From: Cytophagales bacterium
GTDB lineage: Bacteria > Bacteroidota > Bacteroidia > Cytophagales > Spirosomataceae
Assembly: GCA_004292855.1 (NCBI GenBank)
Contig: RDXN01000040.1
Span: 1-64,000 of the forward strand
Length of the DNA stretch: 64,000 bases
Reading direction: 5' to 3'
Shown: piece by piece, positions 16,217 to 23,685 of the stretch
Position numbering within the stretch: position 1 is the first letter of the stretch
How the letters are laid out: each line of letters begins with the position of its first letter
Made by a program: the position numbers and the translations under genes
The notes under the pieces: model-generated
The model's database searches: none
What the model was told of the DNA's origin: nothing
The model's input: the letters and a program-made list of their open reading frames with translations, nothing else

Positions 16217-16844
16217 CAATCAGCCGCTCAATGTGCCAGCGTAGCCCTTTCAGGATGCGGAAAATGTCGAAAATTCCGTCGTCGGTGCAAGTGTAAACGT
16301 TGCTAATGGCGTATTCTTTGCCGACCAACGCCATGAAATACCAGCTTCTGCCAATGATGTAGCAGCCGAAAATGGGGTCGTTATTGGCATTAAGTTGTTG
16401 AGCAACGAACATCGCAATCAATGCCTGCCCGCGCGGGTCGCCGTTGGGGTCGGTGCCTCGCTTGTACTCATTGAGGCAAAAATACGGTTGCTTGGGTCGG
16501 CGGAAGCCCGTAGCAATCATGCCGTCTACTTTACCGGACAGTTCGTAGTTGCCAATGGTGATTCGTAATTCACGCTCAAGAAAGTAGGCAAACTGCTTAT
16601 TGTCAATTTCTGAAAGAACAATAATAGGGCTGATAATTTTATTCTCTAACTCGACTTCATTCCAGTCGTCACCGCCAAAAAGAAGATAATTTTGGGCAAT
16701 TTGATTAAGATAGTGAGCCTGATAGTCAGTAGCTGTGTAGTCGAAACTAAGCAAACTCTCCAAAGGGGCTAATGATACGACCTGAACTAAGCCAAAGTTT
16801 TCTTCGATTCGGTCAAGAGTCCACGCTCTGAAATTACTTTCCAT
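16212..16844 (-). CDS. Orphan protein with PD-(D/E)XK-nuclease-like motif
   Basis: 210 residues, family not recognised by name. A nuclease-fold signature is visible: GKVDGMIATG (Asp107), then CLNEYKRG with Glu126-x-Lys128, and a following helix starting at RGQALIAMFVAQQLN (Gln140), which is the D...ExK...Q order of PD-(D/E)XK enzymes. Upstream Glu residues (DWNEVELENKI) could supply the missing acidic residue. Composition is more acidic and slightly more AT-rich than the neighbours. No methylase or helicase is adjacent, so a restriction role is not supported. It could be a solitary nuclease or a non-catalytic relative. Confidence 0.55.
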   Translation of the reverse strand: MESNFRAWTLDRIEENFGLVQVVSLAPLESLLSFDYTATDYQAHYLNQIAQNYLLFGGDDWNEVELENKIISPIIVLSEIDNKQFAYFLERELRITIGNYELSGKVDGMIATGFRRPKQPYFCLNEYKRGTDPNGDPRGQALIAMFVAQQLNANNDPIFGCYIIGRSWYFMALVGKEYAISNVYTCTDDGIFDIFRILKGLRWHIERLIA

Positions 16845-16852
16845 GATTGCCG

Positions 16853-16860
16853 TATTTTTG
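16853..16860 (+). promoter_or_regulatory. Candidate -7 box (TATTTTTG) for the MBL gene
   Basis: TATTTTTG fits TAnnTTTG and lies 40 bases before the MBL hydrolase ATG, in the short divergent gap. No good TTG -33 box lies 20 bases upstream, so the call is tentative. Confidence 0.4.
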
Positions 16861-16899
16861 TGTAAAGTTACCGAAAAACGGGCAAACCAACCGCGCTAA

Positions 16900-17754
16900 A
16901 TGACCCTGCAAACCATTGATACCGGCTTCTTTAAACTCGACGGAGGAGCTATGTTTGGCGTTGTGCCAAAGTCCCTCTGGAACAAACTCAACCCCGCCGA
17001 CGAGCGGAACCTCTGCACCTGGGCCATGCGTTGCCTGCTGCTCGAAGCGGGCAATCAACTTGTACTGGTTGACACAGGCATGGGCGATAAACAAGACGCC
17101 AGGTTCTTCGGGCATTACGACCTCCACCGTGGCGACGGACCGGGGGATGCCAACTTGCTCGATTCCATCCGAAAAGCGGGCTACAGCGAGACCGACATTA
17201 CCGACGTGTTCCTCACCCACCTGCACTTCGACCATGTAGGCGGGGCGGTGCGACGTACCCACGGGGGAAACCTTGTGCCCACGTTCCCCAACGCCCGGTA
17301 CTGGTCGCACAGCGAGCATTGGCAGTGGGCCACCAACCCCAACGCCCGCGAACGAGCCTCGTTCCTGTCCGAAAACATTTTGCCCATTCAGGCGAGTGGT
17401 CAACTGTCGTTCATGAACGAAACGCCGATTGATGTGCCGGGCCTGGAGACTATTTACGTGGATGGACATACCGAAAAGATGGCCCTGCCCAAGCTCACTA
17501 TCAACGGTAAAACGCTGCTGTTTTGCGCCGACTTGATCCCATCGTCGCACCACTTGCCCTTGCCCTGGATTATGAGCTACGACGTACGCCCGTTGCTGAC
17601 GATGGACGAGAAAACGCGGATTCTTCAGCAGGCAGCCGCCGAAAACTGGGTGCTGGTGTTCCAGCACGACCCCCTTGTGGAGGCCGCTACCGTAGAAATG
17701 ACCGAAAAAGGGGTTCGCCTTAAAGACAAAGGGCCTCTACAAGCGTTTATGTAG
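16900..17754 (+). CDS. MBL-fold metallo-hydrolase (lactonase-like)
   Basis: 284-residue metallo-beta-lactamase-fold hydrolase. The zinc motif THLHFDHVGG puts His107, His109, Asp111 and His112 in place; a later VDGHTEKM supplies a third histidine, FCADLIPSSHHLPL the bridging Asp, and VLVFQHDPLVE a final His. The layout NTGF..GGAMFGVVPKSLW at the N-terminus is like the AHL-lactonase/AiiA-type branch, so a lactone or ester substrate is possible; this is inference. No signal peptide, hence cytoplasmic. It is followed after 15 bases by a small gene, possibly in one transcript. Confidence 0.88.
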   Translation: MTLQTIDTGFFKLDGGAMFGVVPKSLWNKLNPADERNLCTWAMRCLLLEAGNQLVLVDTGMGDKQDARFFGHYDLHRGDGPGDANLLDSIRKAGYSETDITDVFLTHLHFDHVGGAVRRTHGGNLVPTFPNARYWSHSEHWQWATNPNARERASFLSENILPIQASGQLSFMNETPIDVPGLETIYVDGHTEKMALPKLTINGKTLLFCADLIPSSHHLPLPWIMSYDVRPLLTMDEKTRILQQAAAENWVLVFQHDPLVEAATVEMTEKGVRLKDKGPLQAFM

Positions 17755-17769
17755 TTTTCCCTATTTGCC

Positions 17770-17943
17770 ATGAACATAAACCAAGTTCGCGAACAACTGC
17801 ACCGCCTGATCGACGAGGTCGATGATATTTACGTCCTGAACGGCCTCTACCGAAATTTGGTGGCCGACAAACGCCAACGCGATGAATATGAGCGCGAGCA
17901 GGCTGAAAAGAGCAAGGATAAAACTGGACGTAGAAAAGGATAA
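17770..17943 (+). CDS. Small helical protein of unknown function
   Basis: 57 residues, MNINQVREQLHRLIDEVDD followed by IYVLNGLYRNLVADKRQ and a Lys/Glu-rich tail ending TGRRKG. It starts 15 bases after the MBL gene stop and reads in one frame to TAA at 17941. The repeated small-residue/leucine spacing predicts two helices, much like the short helical antitoxin-like proteins common in Bacteroidota, but no toxin gene follows and no function is claimed. Confidence 0.55.
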   Translation: MNINQVREQLHRLIDEVDDIYVLNGLYRNLVADKRQRDEYEREQAEKSKDKTGRRKG

Positions 17944-18002
17944 CTCCTGAAATACTAGAAATCTAGTTACGACGTTTTGGTCTAAACTAAACACCAAAAG
18001 CT

Positions 18003-18458
18003 ATGCCGCATGTAGTTGTTTTATTGCTGTCTATCAGCACCGCCTGGTTTACCAATGGGATGGACCCAGAGCCGCGCTACCTGTTTAGGTTTAATGCAGA
18101 CGGGGCTATCGCTGACTCACTGAGGGGAATTCCTGTCTCAACGAAAGCATTGTCGGTTAGCTGGAAATTAGACGACGAGTCCGCCAAATTGTATCCCGAC
18201 CTGCTGCGCCAAAAGGCTGAGTTTTTCTTTGAAGTAAGTTTAGCACGTGGCTCAAGGCGAATTGGAACTATTGACTGGGACACTAAAATGTCAATCACTA
18301 AACCAACGAATCATTTAGCCTTGGGTGGGTTGGTTGGTGCTCAACCGGGCGACAGATTATTGATTGAGGTGAAAGAGATCAACGTGCGTGACAAAGCACT
18401 ACAATGGCACACTCTCACCCGGCAAAAGGGGGAATTGCATCAGTTTGGGTTGTATTGA
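18003..18458 (+). CDS. Unknown protein, probably exported
   Basis: 151 residues with a short hydrophobic start (MPHVVVLLLSISTAWFTNG) that may be a signal peptide. The rest looks beta-rich, with LSVSWKLDDESAKLYPDLL, AEFFFEVSLARGSRRIG and GAQPGDRLLIEVKEINVRD. The last segment faintly recalls the C-terminal domain of gliding protein GldM, but similarity is too weak to name. It follows a 59-bp gap with no clear terminator and precedes a dense palindromic region. Confidence 0.6.
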   Translation: MPHVVVLLLSISTAWFTNGMDPEPRYLFRFNADGAIADSLRGIPVSTKALSVSWKLDDESAKLYPDLLRQKAEFFFEVSLARGSRRIGTIDWDTKMSITKPTNHLALGGLVGAQPGDRLLIEVKEINVRDKALQWHTLTRQKGELHQFGLY

Positions 18459-18493
18459 AAATGTTCAGTTGCACACATGTAAAGCGCACATCT

Positions 18494-18657
18494 AACCCCA
18501 TCGGGGTGTCATGTCAATAGAAGTGGGCGTGGGCGCAAAATGAAAGCCCCACCGGGGCGATATGTGAAAGGCTATCCCTCAAACATATCGCCCCGATGGG
18601 GCTTTGATCTGCTTAATAGCATCCTTTTTTCTATTAACATGCCACCCCGATGGGGTT
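18494..18657. repeat. Nested REP-like inverted repeats
   Basis: Outer arms 18494-18521 and 18630-18657 match with two mismatches; inner arms 18543-18565 and 18583-18605 match with one. Both pairs share the core CCCCATCGGGG / CCCCGATGGGG, so each arm is itself a small palindrome. The element fills the gap between the unknown gene and the end of the DUF4097 gene. Confidence 0.88.
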
Positions 18658-18662
18658 CTCCG

Positions 18663-19712
18663 TTATTTATTCAAATACACTGTGCCGCTTGAGGCCCGTA
18701 CTTCAACGAGTGGCCCACCGCCGTTGACTTTGCCCCGGATGCGGTCTTTGTTGGCCTCTCCGTCGAAATTGACAAGCGACCCCGATACCACTTTGTTGCC
18801 GCGCAGGTCGAGGTTCATGCCTTTGTTCATGGGCAGGGTCAGGCGAACCGTGCCTACGCTGCCATCAATGCGAACGTATTTGTCGACACGGGTCATAGCG
18901 ACCTCGATGCTGCCCGCTGAGGTGCTTGTTTCGAGGCTACCGGCAATGTTGGCCAGCCGGACGCTCCCGCCCGAGGTGGTGGCTTTCAGTTCGCCGTCGA
19001 TGTTGCCGCCCTGCACGCTGCCGCCCGACGTTTCGGCTACAATGTTGCCCTTCAGACCGTTTAGCCGGATGCTGCCACCGGAAGTTTCGAGGGTTAATTT
19101 ACCGTCGGAGTCGGTGGCTTCGATGCTCCCGCCCGACGTTTCGAGGGTAATCTGATCGTGGCAATTGGTAATGTTGATGCTCCCGCCGGAGGTTTCGCCG
19201 TTGACGATGCCCCGCACGTCGTCGAGCCGGATACTCCCGCCCGATGTCTCAAGCTTCTGGTTGCCAATCAGGTGCGACAGACTCAGGCTCCCCCCCGACG
19301 TTTCGAGGTCGGCGGCTAGTTGGCGGGGTGTGTAGAATTTGAAGCTGATATTCAATGAACGTTTCCAATCGTTGCGGTCGGCGGAGGCTTTGCGTTTGGC
19401 GATAGCTACCACCGTGTTGCCGTCTTTCTGGATCGAAATGTCGTAGTCGTTAAGTCGTTTCTGGAGTTCGTCTTTAGAGAGGGCGTTGTTACCTCCGTTC
19501 CAGTCGTTACCCCGCACAAACATTTCGACGCGGGTTTCATTGCCGGAACCGCCTTCCACACTCAGACTTCCGCCCGATGTTTCGGCGCGTACGGCGGTGG
19601 CACCCGTGAAGGTTTTAGTTTGATAGGGAGTACGCTTGTCGTCGGGTTGGGCAGCGACAACAGTGGAGGCCAGCAGGCCCAGAGCGAAAAGGGGGGTTAC
19701 GAACGGTTTCAT
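18663..19712 (-). CDS. Exported DUF4097 repeat protein (beta-solenoid)
   Basis: 349 residues with a signal peptide (MKPFVTPLFALGLLASTVVA). After an N-terminal beta domain carrying a first ETSGGS copy, residues from about 140 to 300 are tandem units of 17-20 residues built on (L/A)ETSGGS(I/L/V): LETSGGSLSLSHLIGNQK, LETSGGSIRLDDVRGIVNG, ETSGGSINITNCHDQIT, LETSGGSIEATDSDGKLT, LETSGGSIRLNGLKGNIV, AETSGGSVQGGNIDGELK, ATTSGGSVRLANIAGSLE and a diverged TSTSAGSIEV. This is the DUF4097 (putative adhesin) right-handed beta-helix pattern. Such proteins often sit beside signalling genes, and here the gene follows a PAS kinase by 52 bases. Function in the cell envelope is unproven. Confidence 0.85.
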   Translation of the reverse strand: MKPFVTPLFALGLLASTVVAAQPDDKRTPYQTKTFTGATAVRAETSGGSLSVEGGSGNETRVEMFVRGNDWNGGNNALSKDELQKRLNDYDISIQKDGNTVVAIAKRKASADRNDWKRSLNISFKFYTPRQLAADLETSGGSLSLSHLIGNQKLETSGGSIRLDDVRGIVNGETSGGSINITNCHDQITLETSGGSIEATDSDGKLTLETSGGSIRLNGLKGNIVAETSGGSVQGGNIDGELKATTSGGSVRLANIAGSLETSTSAGSIEVAMTRVDKYVRIDGSVGTVRLTLPMNKGMNLDLRGNKVVSGSLVNFDGEANKDRIRGKVNGGGPLVEVRASSGTVYLNK

Positions 19713-19764
19713 GGTTTTTTTGATGATTTGTATGAAAGATGCAGAGGGCAGAAGAAACGTTGCA

Positions 19765-22047
19765 TCAGGCAGGTAGCCATACTGTAAATGTGGCCCCCTC
19801 GCCCGGTTGGCTGTTGGCCCGAATGGCTCCACTGTGATTCTCGACAACCTTGCGGCAAATAGCCAACCCAACGCCCGTGCCTGCAAACTGAGCTTTGCCA
19901 TGCAGCCGCTGGAACACCTGAAAAATGCGTTCGGCATACTGCTCGTCAAAGCCAATCCCGTTATCCTGAATGGTTAGTTGCCAATAGGACCGGTCAATCG
20001 GTAGATCGGTGGGCATCTGGTGCGGGTTGGCGCGGCAACAGCGGACCGTTACAACAGGCGATTGGTCCTTATGACTAAACTTGATGGCGTTGCTCAGCAA
20101 GTTCTGAAACAACTGCTGGAGTTGCACGGGTGAACCGGCAATAGTTGGTAGCGTATCGATTGAAAAGACCGCACCAGAATCTTTTATTCGTACTTCGAGG
20201 TCACCCTGTACGTCGGTTAGCAGCGTGTTCAGATCGACGGGTTCAAACAGGTCTTTTTGGGCTGAGATGCGTGAGTAATTCAGCAGATCCCGAATTAGTT
20301 GCGACATGCGTTTGGCCGATTGCTGCATGCGACTGACCAAATCGGCCCCGTTTGCGCCAAGTGAGGCACTGTGGAGATCGGTAAGCATATCGCCGAAGGC
20401 CATGATCTTACGCAATGGCTCCTGCAAATCGTGCGAGGCCACATAGGCAAACTGTTGAAGACCCTCGTTTGAGCGTTTTAACTCCTGGTTGGTCGCTTCG
20501 AGTTGCTCGCGATACTGGTGAATCTGGGTGATGTTGATAAACGAAATAACCAGGCCATCACCCATTTTGGCAATGGCCATCAGGTGCCAATTCTGCTCGT
20601 AATTAAATTCAAAAATGGTGGTTTCACCCGTCTCGATAACGTGTTTGAAGCGAGCAAACTCAACCGCAGCATTGGGGTTGGGCGAGATTTGCGAATAGGG
20701 GTTGTTCAGGATTTGGTCGGCAAGTGGCCCCCATTGCTCAAGAGCAAGGCGGTTGGCCAGAACGGTCTTAAAATCAACCAGTTCGCCCTGTTCGTTTCGA
20801 ATGGCTTCGTGTAGCGAAATGGCCGTTTGTGAGTTGTCGAGAATCGCCTTAAGTCGTTGAGCCTGAATCTCCTGGTCGAGTTCGGCCTGTTTAAGACTCG
20901 TCACATCCAAAAAGGTGAACAACACGCCATCGCCTTGTTTGATAAACGACCCCTCGAACCAGCCCTTCACGCCATATCGGTCATATTCAAATGGAAATCG
21001 CTGACTCTCGCCCGTTTGTGTCACCTGTTTGAACGTCTCGAACAGCGGTATCGACTGCCAACCAGGAAACAGGTCGCCAATGGGCTTTCCGATCATTTCG
21101 TCGACGGTATGGCCAGTAATTTCGGCGTTGAGCGCGTTCGTTAACTGGTATTGGAAATCAACAATTTCGCCTTCGCCATTGCGCATTGCTTCGGCCAGAA
21201 TAATGCCTGTGGGCGAGTTGTCGACTACGCGCTGGAGAAGGTCGGCCTGTTGGAGTGCCCGTTGGTCGGCCAGCCAGTTCTCGGTTTTGTTCTGGAGGGT
21301 CAGCACCATGCCGTCGCCCCGTTTCACCACCGAAATATCATAATACCCGGCCAAATCGTCGTGGTAGTAGGGCATATCGAAGCGGTCGGACTGCCCGGTT
21401 TCGATCACCTGCACATAGCGGTCAAATAAGCCCGTCTCGATCACGTGCGGGAAGTATTCGAGCATGGTATGACCAATCACCTGCTCGTCGGTTCGGTCGA
21501 CGGTTCGGCGATTGGCTGCGTTTTGCAGGACATACCGAAAATCAACGATTTTTCCTTCGGCATCGCGAATCGAATCGAACGCGATGATTTGATTTTGCGA
21601 GCCATCGAGCACCGACAAAAGAAGTTGTCGTTGTTGTTCTAACTCGGCTTGAGCCTGCCAAAACAGCGTTATATCGTTGACCGACAGAACAATATCGTTG
21701 CCTGTTCTGACGCCCCGAATATCGAATTTAACGGTTCTTCCATCAAGATCGAAAAAATCGGTGGTTTGGATGGGTGTTCCTGTTTCGGCCAACTCGAAGA
21801 ACAGCTTGTAGGTGGGCGAATGAACAAACGCAGGGTATATTTCGGCTACACGCTGCCCTAGAACTTCGCTCGCTGACTTTTGATTATCAATCTCCCACTG
21901 CCGGTTCACAGCTTTGTATTCAAAATCGACAATCATACCTGACTCGTCGCGTTGGGGCGCAAGTGTTATTATGGAAATAGCGACACTGTTTAGTATCTGC
22001 TCATAATAGTCAATCTGCTGTTGCTCGGCGGTTACGGCAAGATTCAT
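19765..22047 (-). CDS. Four-PAS soluble histidine kinase
   Basis: 760 residues, no membrane segment. Four PAS domains are stacked at about 10-130, 140-260, 275-390 and 405-520, each with the same internal pattern (a NRxxE/G-like variable block, then ..ETG..Q.F.. and a closing V.D(I/V)T segment), which points to repeated duplication. The kinase core follows: FAYVASHDLQEPLRKIMAF with the acceptor His, an N box QNLLSNAIKFSHKD and G boxes DNGIGFDEQYAERIF and GTGVGLAICRKVVENHSG, ending GATFTVWLPA. ATG 22047 (MNLAVTAEQQQ) is chosen; the frame is open to 22089 with no ATG. No response regulator is adjacent; the DUF4097 gene downstream may be co-transcribed. Confidence 0.9.
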   Translation of the reverse strand: MNLAVTAEQQQIDYYEQILNSVAISIITLAPQRDESGMIVDFEYKAVNRQWEIDNQKSASEVLGQRVAEIYPAFVHSPTYKLFFELAETGTPIQTTDFFDLDGRTVKFDIRGVRTGNDIVLSVNDITLFWQAQAELEQQRQLLLSVLDGSQNQIIAFDSIRDAEGKIVDFRYVLQNAANRRTVDRTDEQVIGHTMLEYFPHVIETGLFDRYVQVIETGQSDRFDMPYYHDDLAGYYDISVVKRGDGMVLTLQNKTENWLADQRALQQADLLQRVVDNSPTGIILAEAMRNGEGEIVDFQYQLTNALNAEITGHTVDEMIGKPIGDLFPGWQSIPLFETFKQVTQTGESQRFPFEYDRYGVKGWFEGSFIKQGDGVLFTFLDVTSLKQAELDQEIQAQRLKAILDNSQTAISLHEAIRNEQGELVDFKTVLANRLALEQWGPLADQILNNPYSQISPNPNAAVEFARFKHVIETGETTIFEFNYEQNWHLMAIAKMGDGLVISFINITQIHQYREQLEATNQELKRSNEGLQQFAYVASHDLQEPLRKIMAFGDMLTDLHSASLGANGADLVSRMQQSAKRMSQLIRDLLNYSRISAQKDLFEPVDLNTLLTDVQGDLEVRIKDSGAVFSIDTLPTIAGSPVQLQQLFQNLLSNAIKFSHKDQSPVVTVRCCRANPHQMPTDLPIDRSYWQLTIQDNGIGFDEQYAERIFQVFQRLHGKAQFAGTGVGLAICRKVVENHSGAIRANSQPGEGATFTVWLPA

Positions 22048-22166
22048 CCGGGTGTTCGATAGACTCGTATAAACGAAGGTAACGAACACCCGGCATTTTG
22101 CAAAGGCGGGAAAATGTATAAGGCAGTTTCGTTCAAATGAATTGATAGACGTTGGCTACTGTCCGC

Positions 22167-23503
22167 CTAATAACCCGGATTCTGCACCAATTTGGGGTTA
22201 ACGCGTATTTCGGCATCGGGGATGGGCCAGAACAGTTTTCCAGCGTTGGTGCCGCTTACGGTGGGATCGTCGAGGTAGACTGATTTCGGAGCGTTTTTGG
22301 TGCCATCCTGCGCATCCCAGCGGAGTAAATCGTACCACTGATGCCCCTCGAAAGCCAGTTCGCGCCAGCGTTCATCGCGAATCACCTTGCGGAAGCCAGC
22401 CTGATTGGTCACGCGCAAGGTAGTGGCCGCTCCGGCAAAACTGACCGGTGCAATGCCCACGGCGGCAACGGTCGTATCGGCCTTGCCTTTGCGCTTCACG
22501 GTGAGCGTATACGCCAGATCGCGGGCGCGACTGCGAAGACCGTTTATGAGCGTGAGGGCTTCGTTGTCGGGGTAATTAAGTTCGTTCAGAGCTTCCGCCC
22601 GGATGAGATGGACCTCGCCCAAGCGGCCCAGCACGTAGTTGAACGGGTCGGCACTGGCGTAGGCGTTGTCGCGGTTGTAGTATTTAAGCAGCGTATTACC
22701 CCGGAAGCTGCCATCGGTATTGTACTGAATGTTGGAGGAGAAAAACTGCCGAACGTCGCGCGGGGCCAGTTAATCGCCGTCGTAGTTGTCATACACTTGT
22801 TGGGTGATTTGTAGCCGCCCATTTGTCCAGAACTCCCAACTGAAAATACCGCCCGTGTTCACAAAACCGTCGCGGATACTCTGCGTTTCTAAAATCGACT
22901 CGGTCGAGTTTTGCCTACCAGCAGGTACATTGCTAAAGGTTTGCGTCCAGACCGAATTGAGCGTGTACTGCCCCGACTGCATGATCTCGCGGGCTTTGTC
23001 GGCGGCTACCTGCCACTGCTTGTTTTGTAGGGCAATTCGGGCCAGCATCAGTTTGGCCATGCTGCGGGTAGCGCGGCCCCTGCTCTGAATCCGGCTTGCG
23101 GCTGCCGCCTGATTGGCCCGGAACAGATTGTGGTTCCAGGGCAGGTTGGCATCGGCGAAGGTCAAGTCGTCCAGTACCTGTTTCAACACCTCGATCTGTG
23201 GGGTGCGGGGCACCTGATTGTTGCCGGGCAGGGCACTCGTCGGATAGTTTAGCACGAGCGGTACGTCGCCCCAGTTCATGGTCAGGTTGTAGTAGATCCA
23301 GGCCCGCAGAAACCGCGCTTCGCCCAGAATTTCGGCCTTGCGGTTGCGCGTAGCCGGTACACCAACTTCCAGAAAGAAACTCTCCGGGATGGCCGGTACG
23401 CGGTCGAGAATAAGGTTGATCCTGGCACCTGATCGAGCACGTTGTCGCAGTTGGTCAGGGCCAGTGCGAGGATTGGGAGAAGGAGATATAGGGTCTTTTT
23501 CAT
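22167..23503 (-). pseudogene. Broken SusD/RagB-family lipoprotein gene
   Basis: Three pieces of one SusD gene on the minus strand. The start at 23503 gives a lipoprotein signal (MKKTLYLLLPILALALTNC) and DNVLDQVPGS, then the frame fails near 23430. The second frame resumes directly at RINLILDRVPAIPESFFLEVGVP, so about 90-110 codons typical of SusD N-termini are missing and the frame is shifted. That frame runs to TAA at 22770-22772, after which the same frame continues (LAPRDVRQFFSSNIQYN) through VHLIRAEALNELNYP, RELAFEGHQWYDLLRW and the typical SusD ending FWPIPDAEIRVNPKLVQNPGY. So there is one deletion with frameshift and one nonsense codon. It would have bound glycans together with the SusC partner, also broken. 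Confidence 0.9.
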
Positions 23504-23512
23504 GTTGTTTCG

Positions 23513-23682
23513 ACCTCACCCCCAGCCCCTCTCCTTGCGAAGGAGAGGGGAGCCTTACCAGTCTATCTTGTTTTTGTTTGGTCAAGCTAACCTTCTTTTA
23601 CTGTAGTAGCAGACTAAACAAGATCAAGCCAGATGTTGACTACACCCCTCTCTTTCGCAAGGAGAGGGGCCGGGGGTGAGGT
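23513..23682. repeat. Palindromic repeat pair between SusD and SusC remnants
   Basis: Arms 23513-23541 and 23654-23682 match over 29 bp with one mismatch, and each contains a hairpin core CCCCTCTCCTTGCGAAGGAGAGGGG-like element (23527-23550; 23644-23670). The same family is inserted in the MpaB-type gene at 5157-5203. It fills the 182-bp gap, so SusD and SusC lack a usual short spacing. Confidence 0.85.
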
Positions 23683-23685
23683 TGT

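Noticed and set aside
18663-19300. CRISPR-like periodic pattern
   Set aside because: The repeat is coding (ETSGGS units), with variable unit length and no leader or cas genes.
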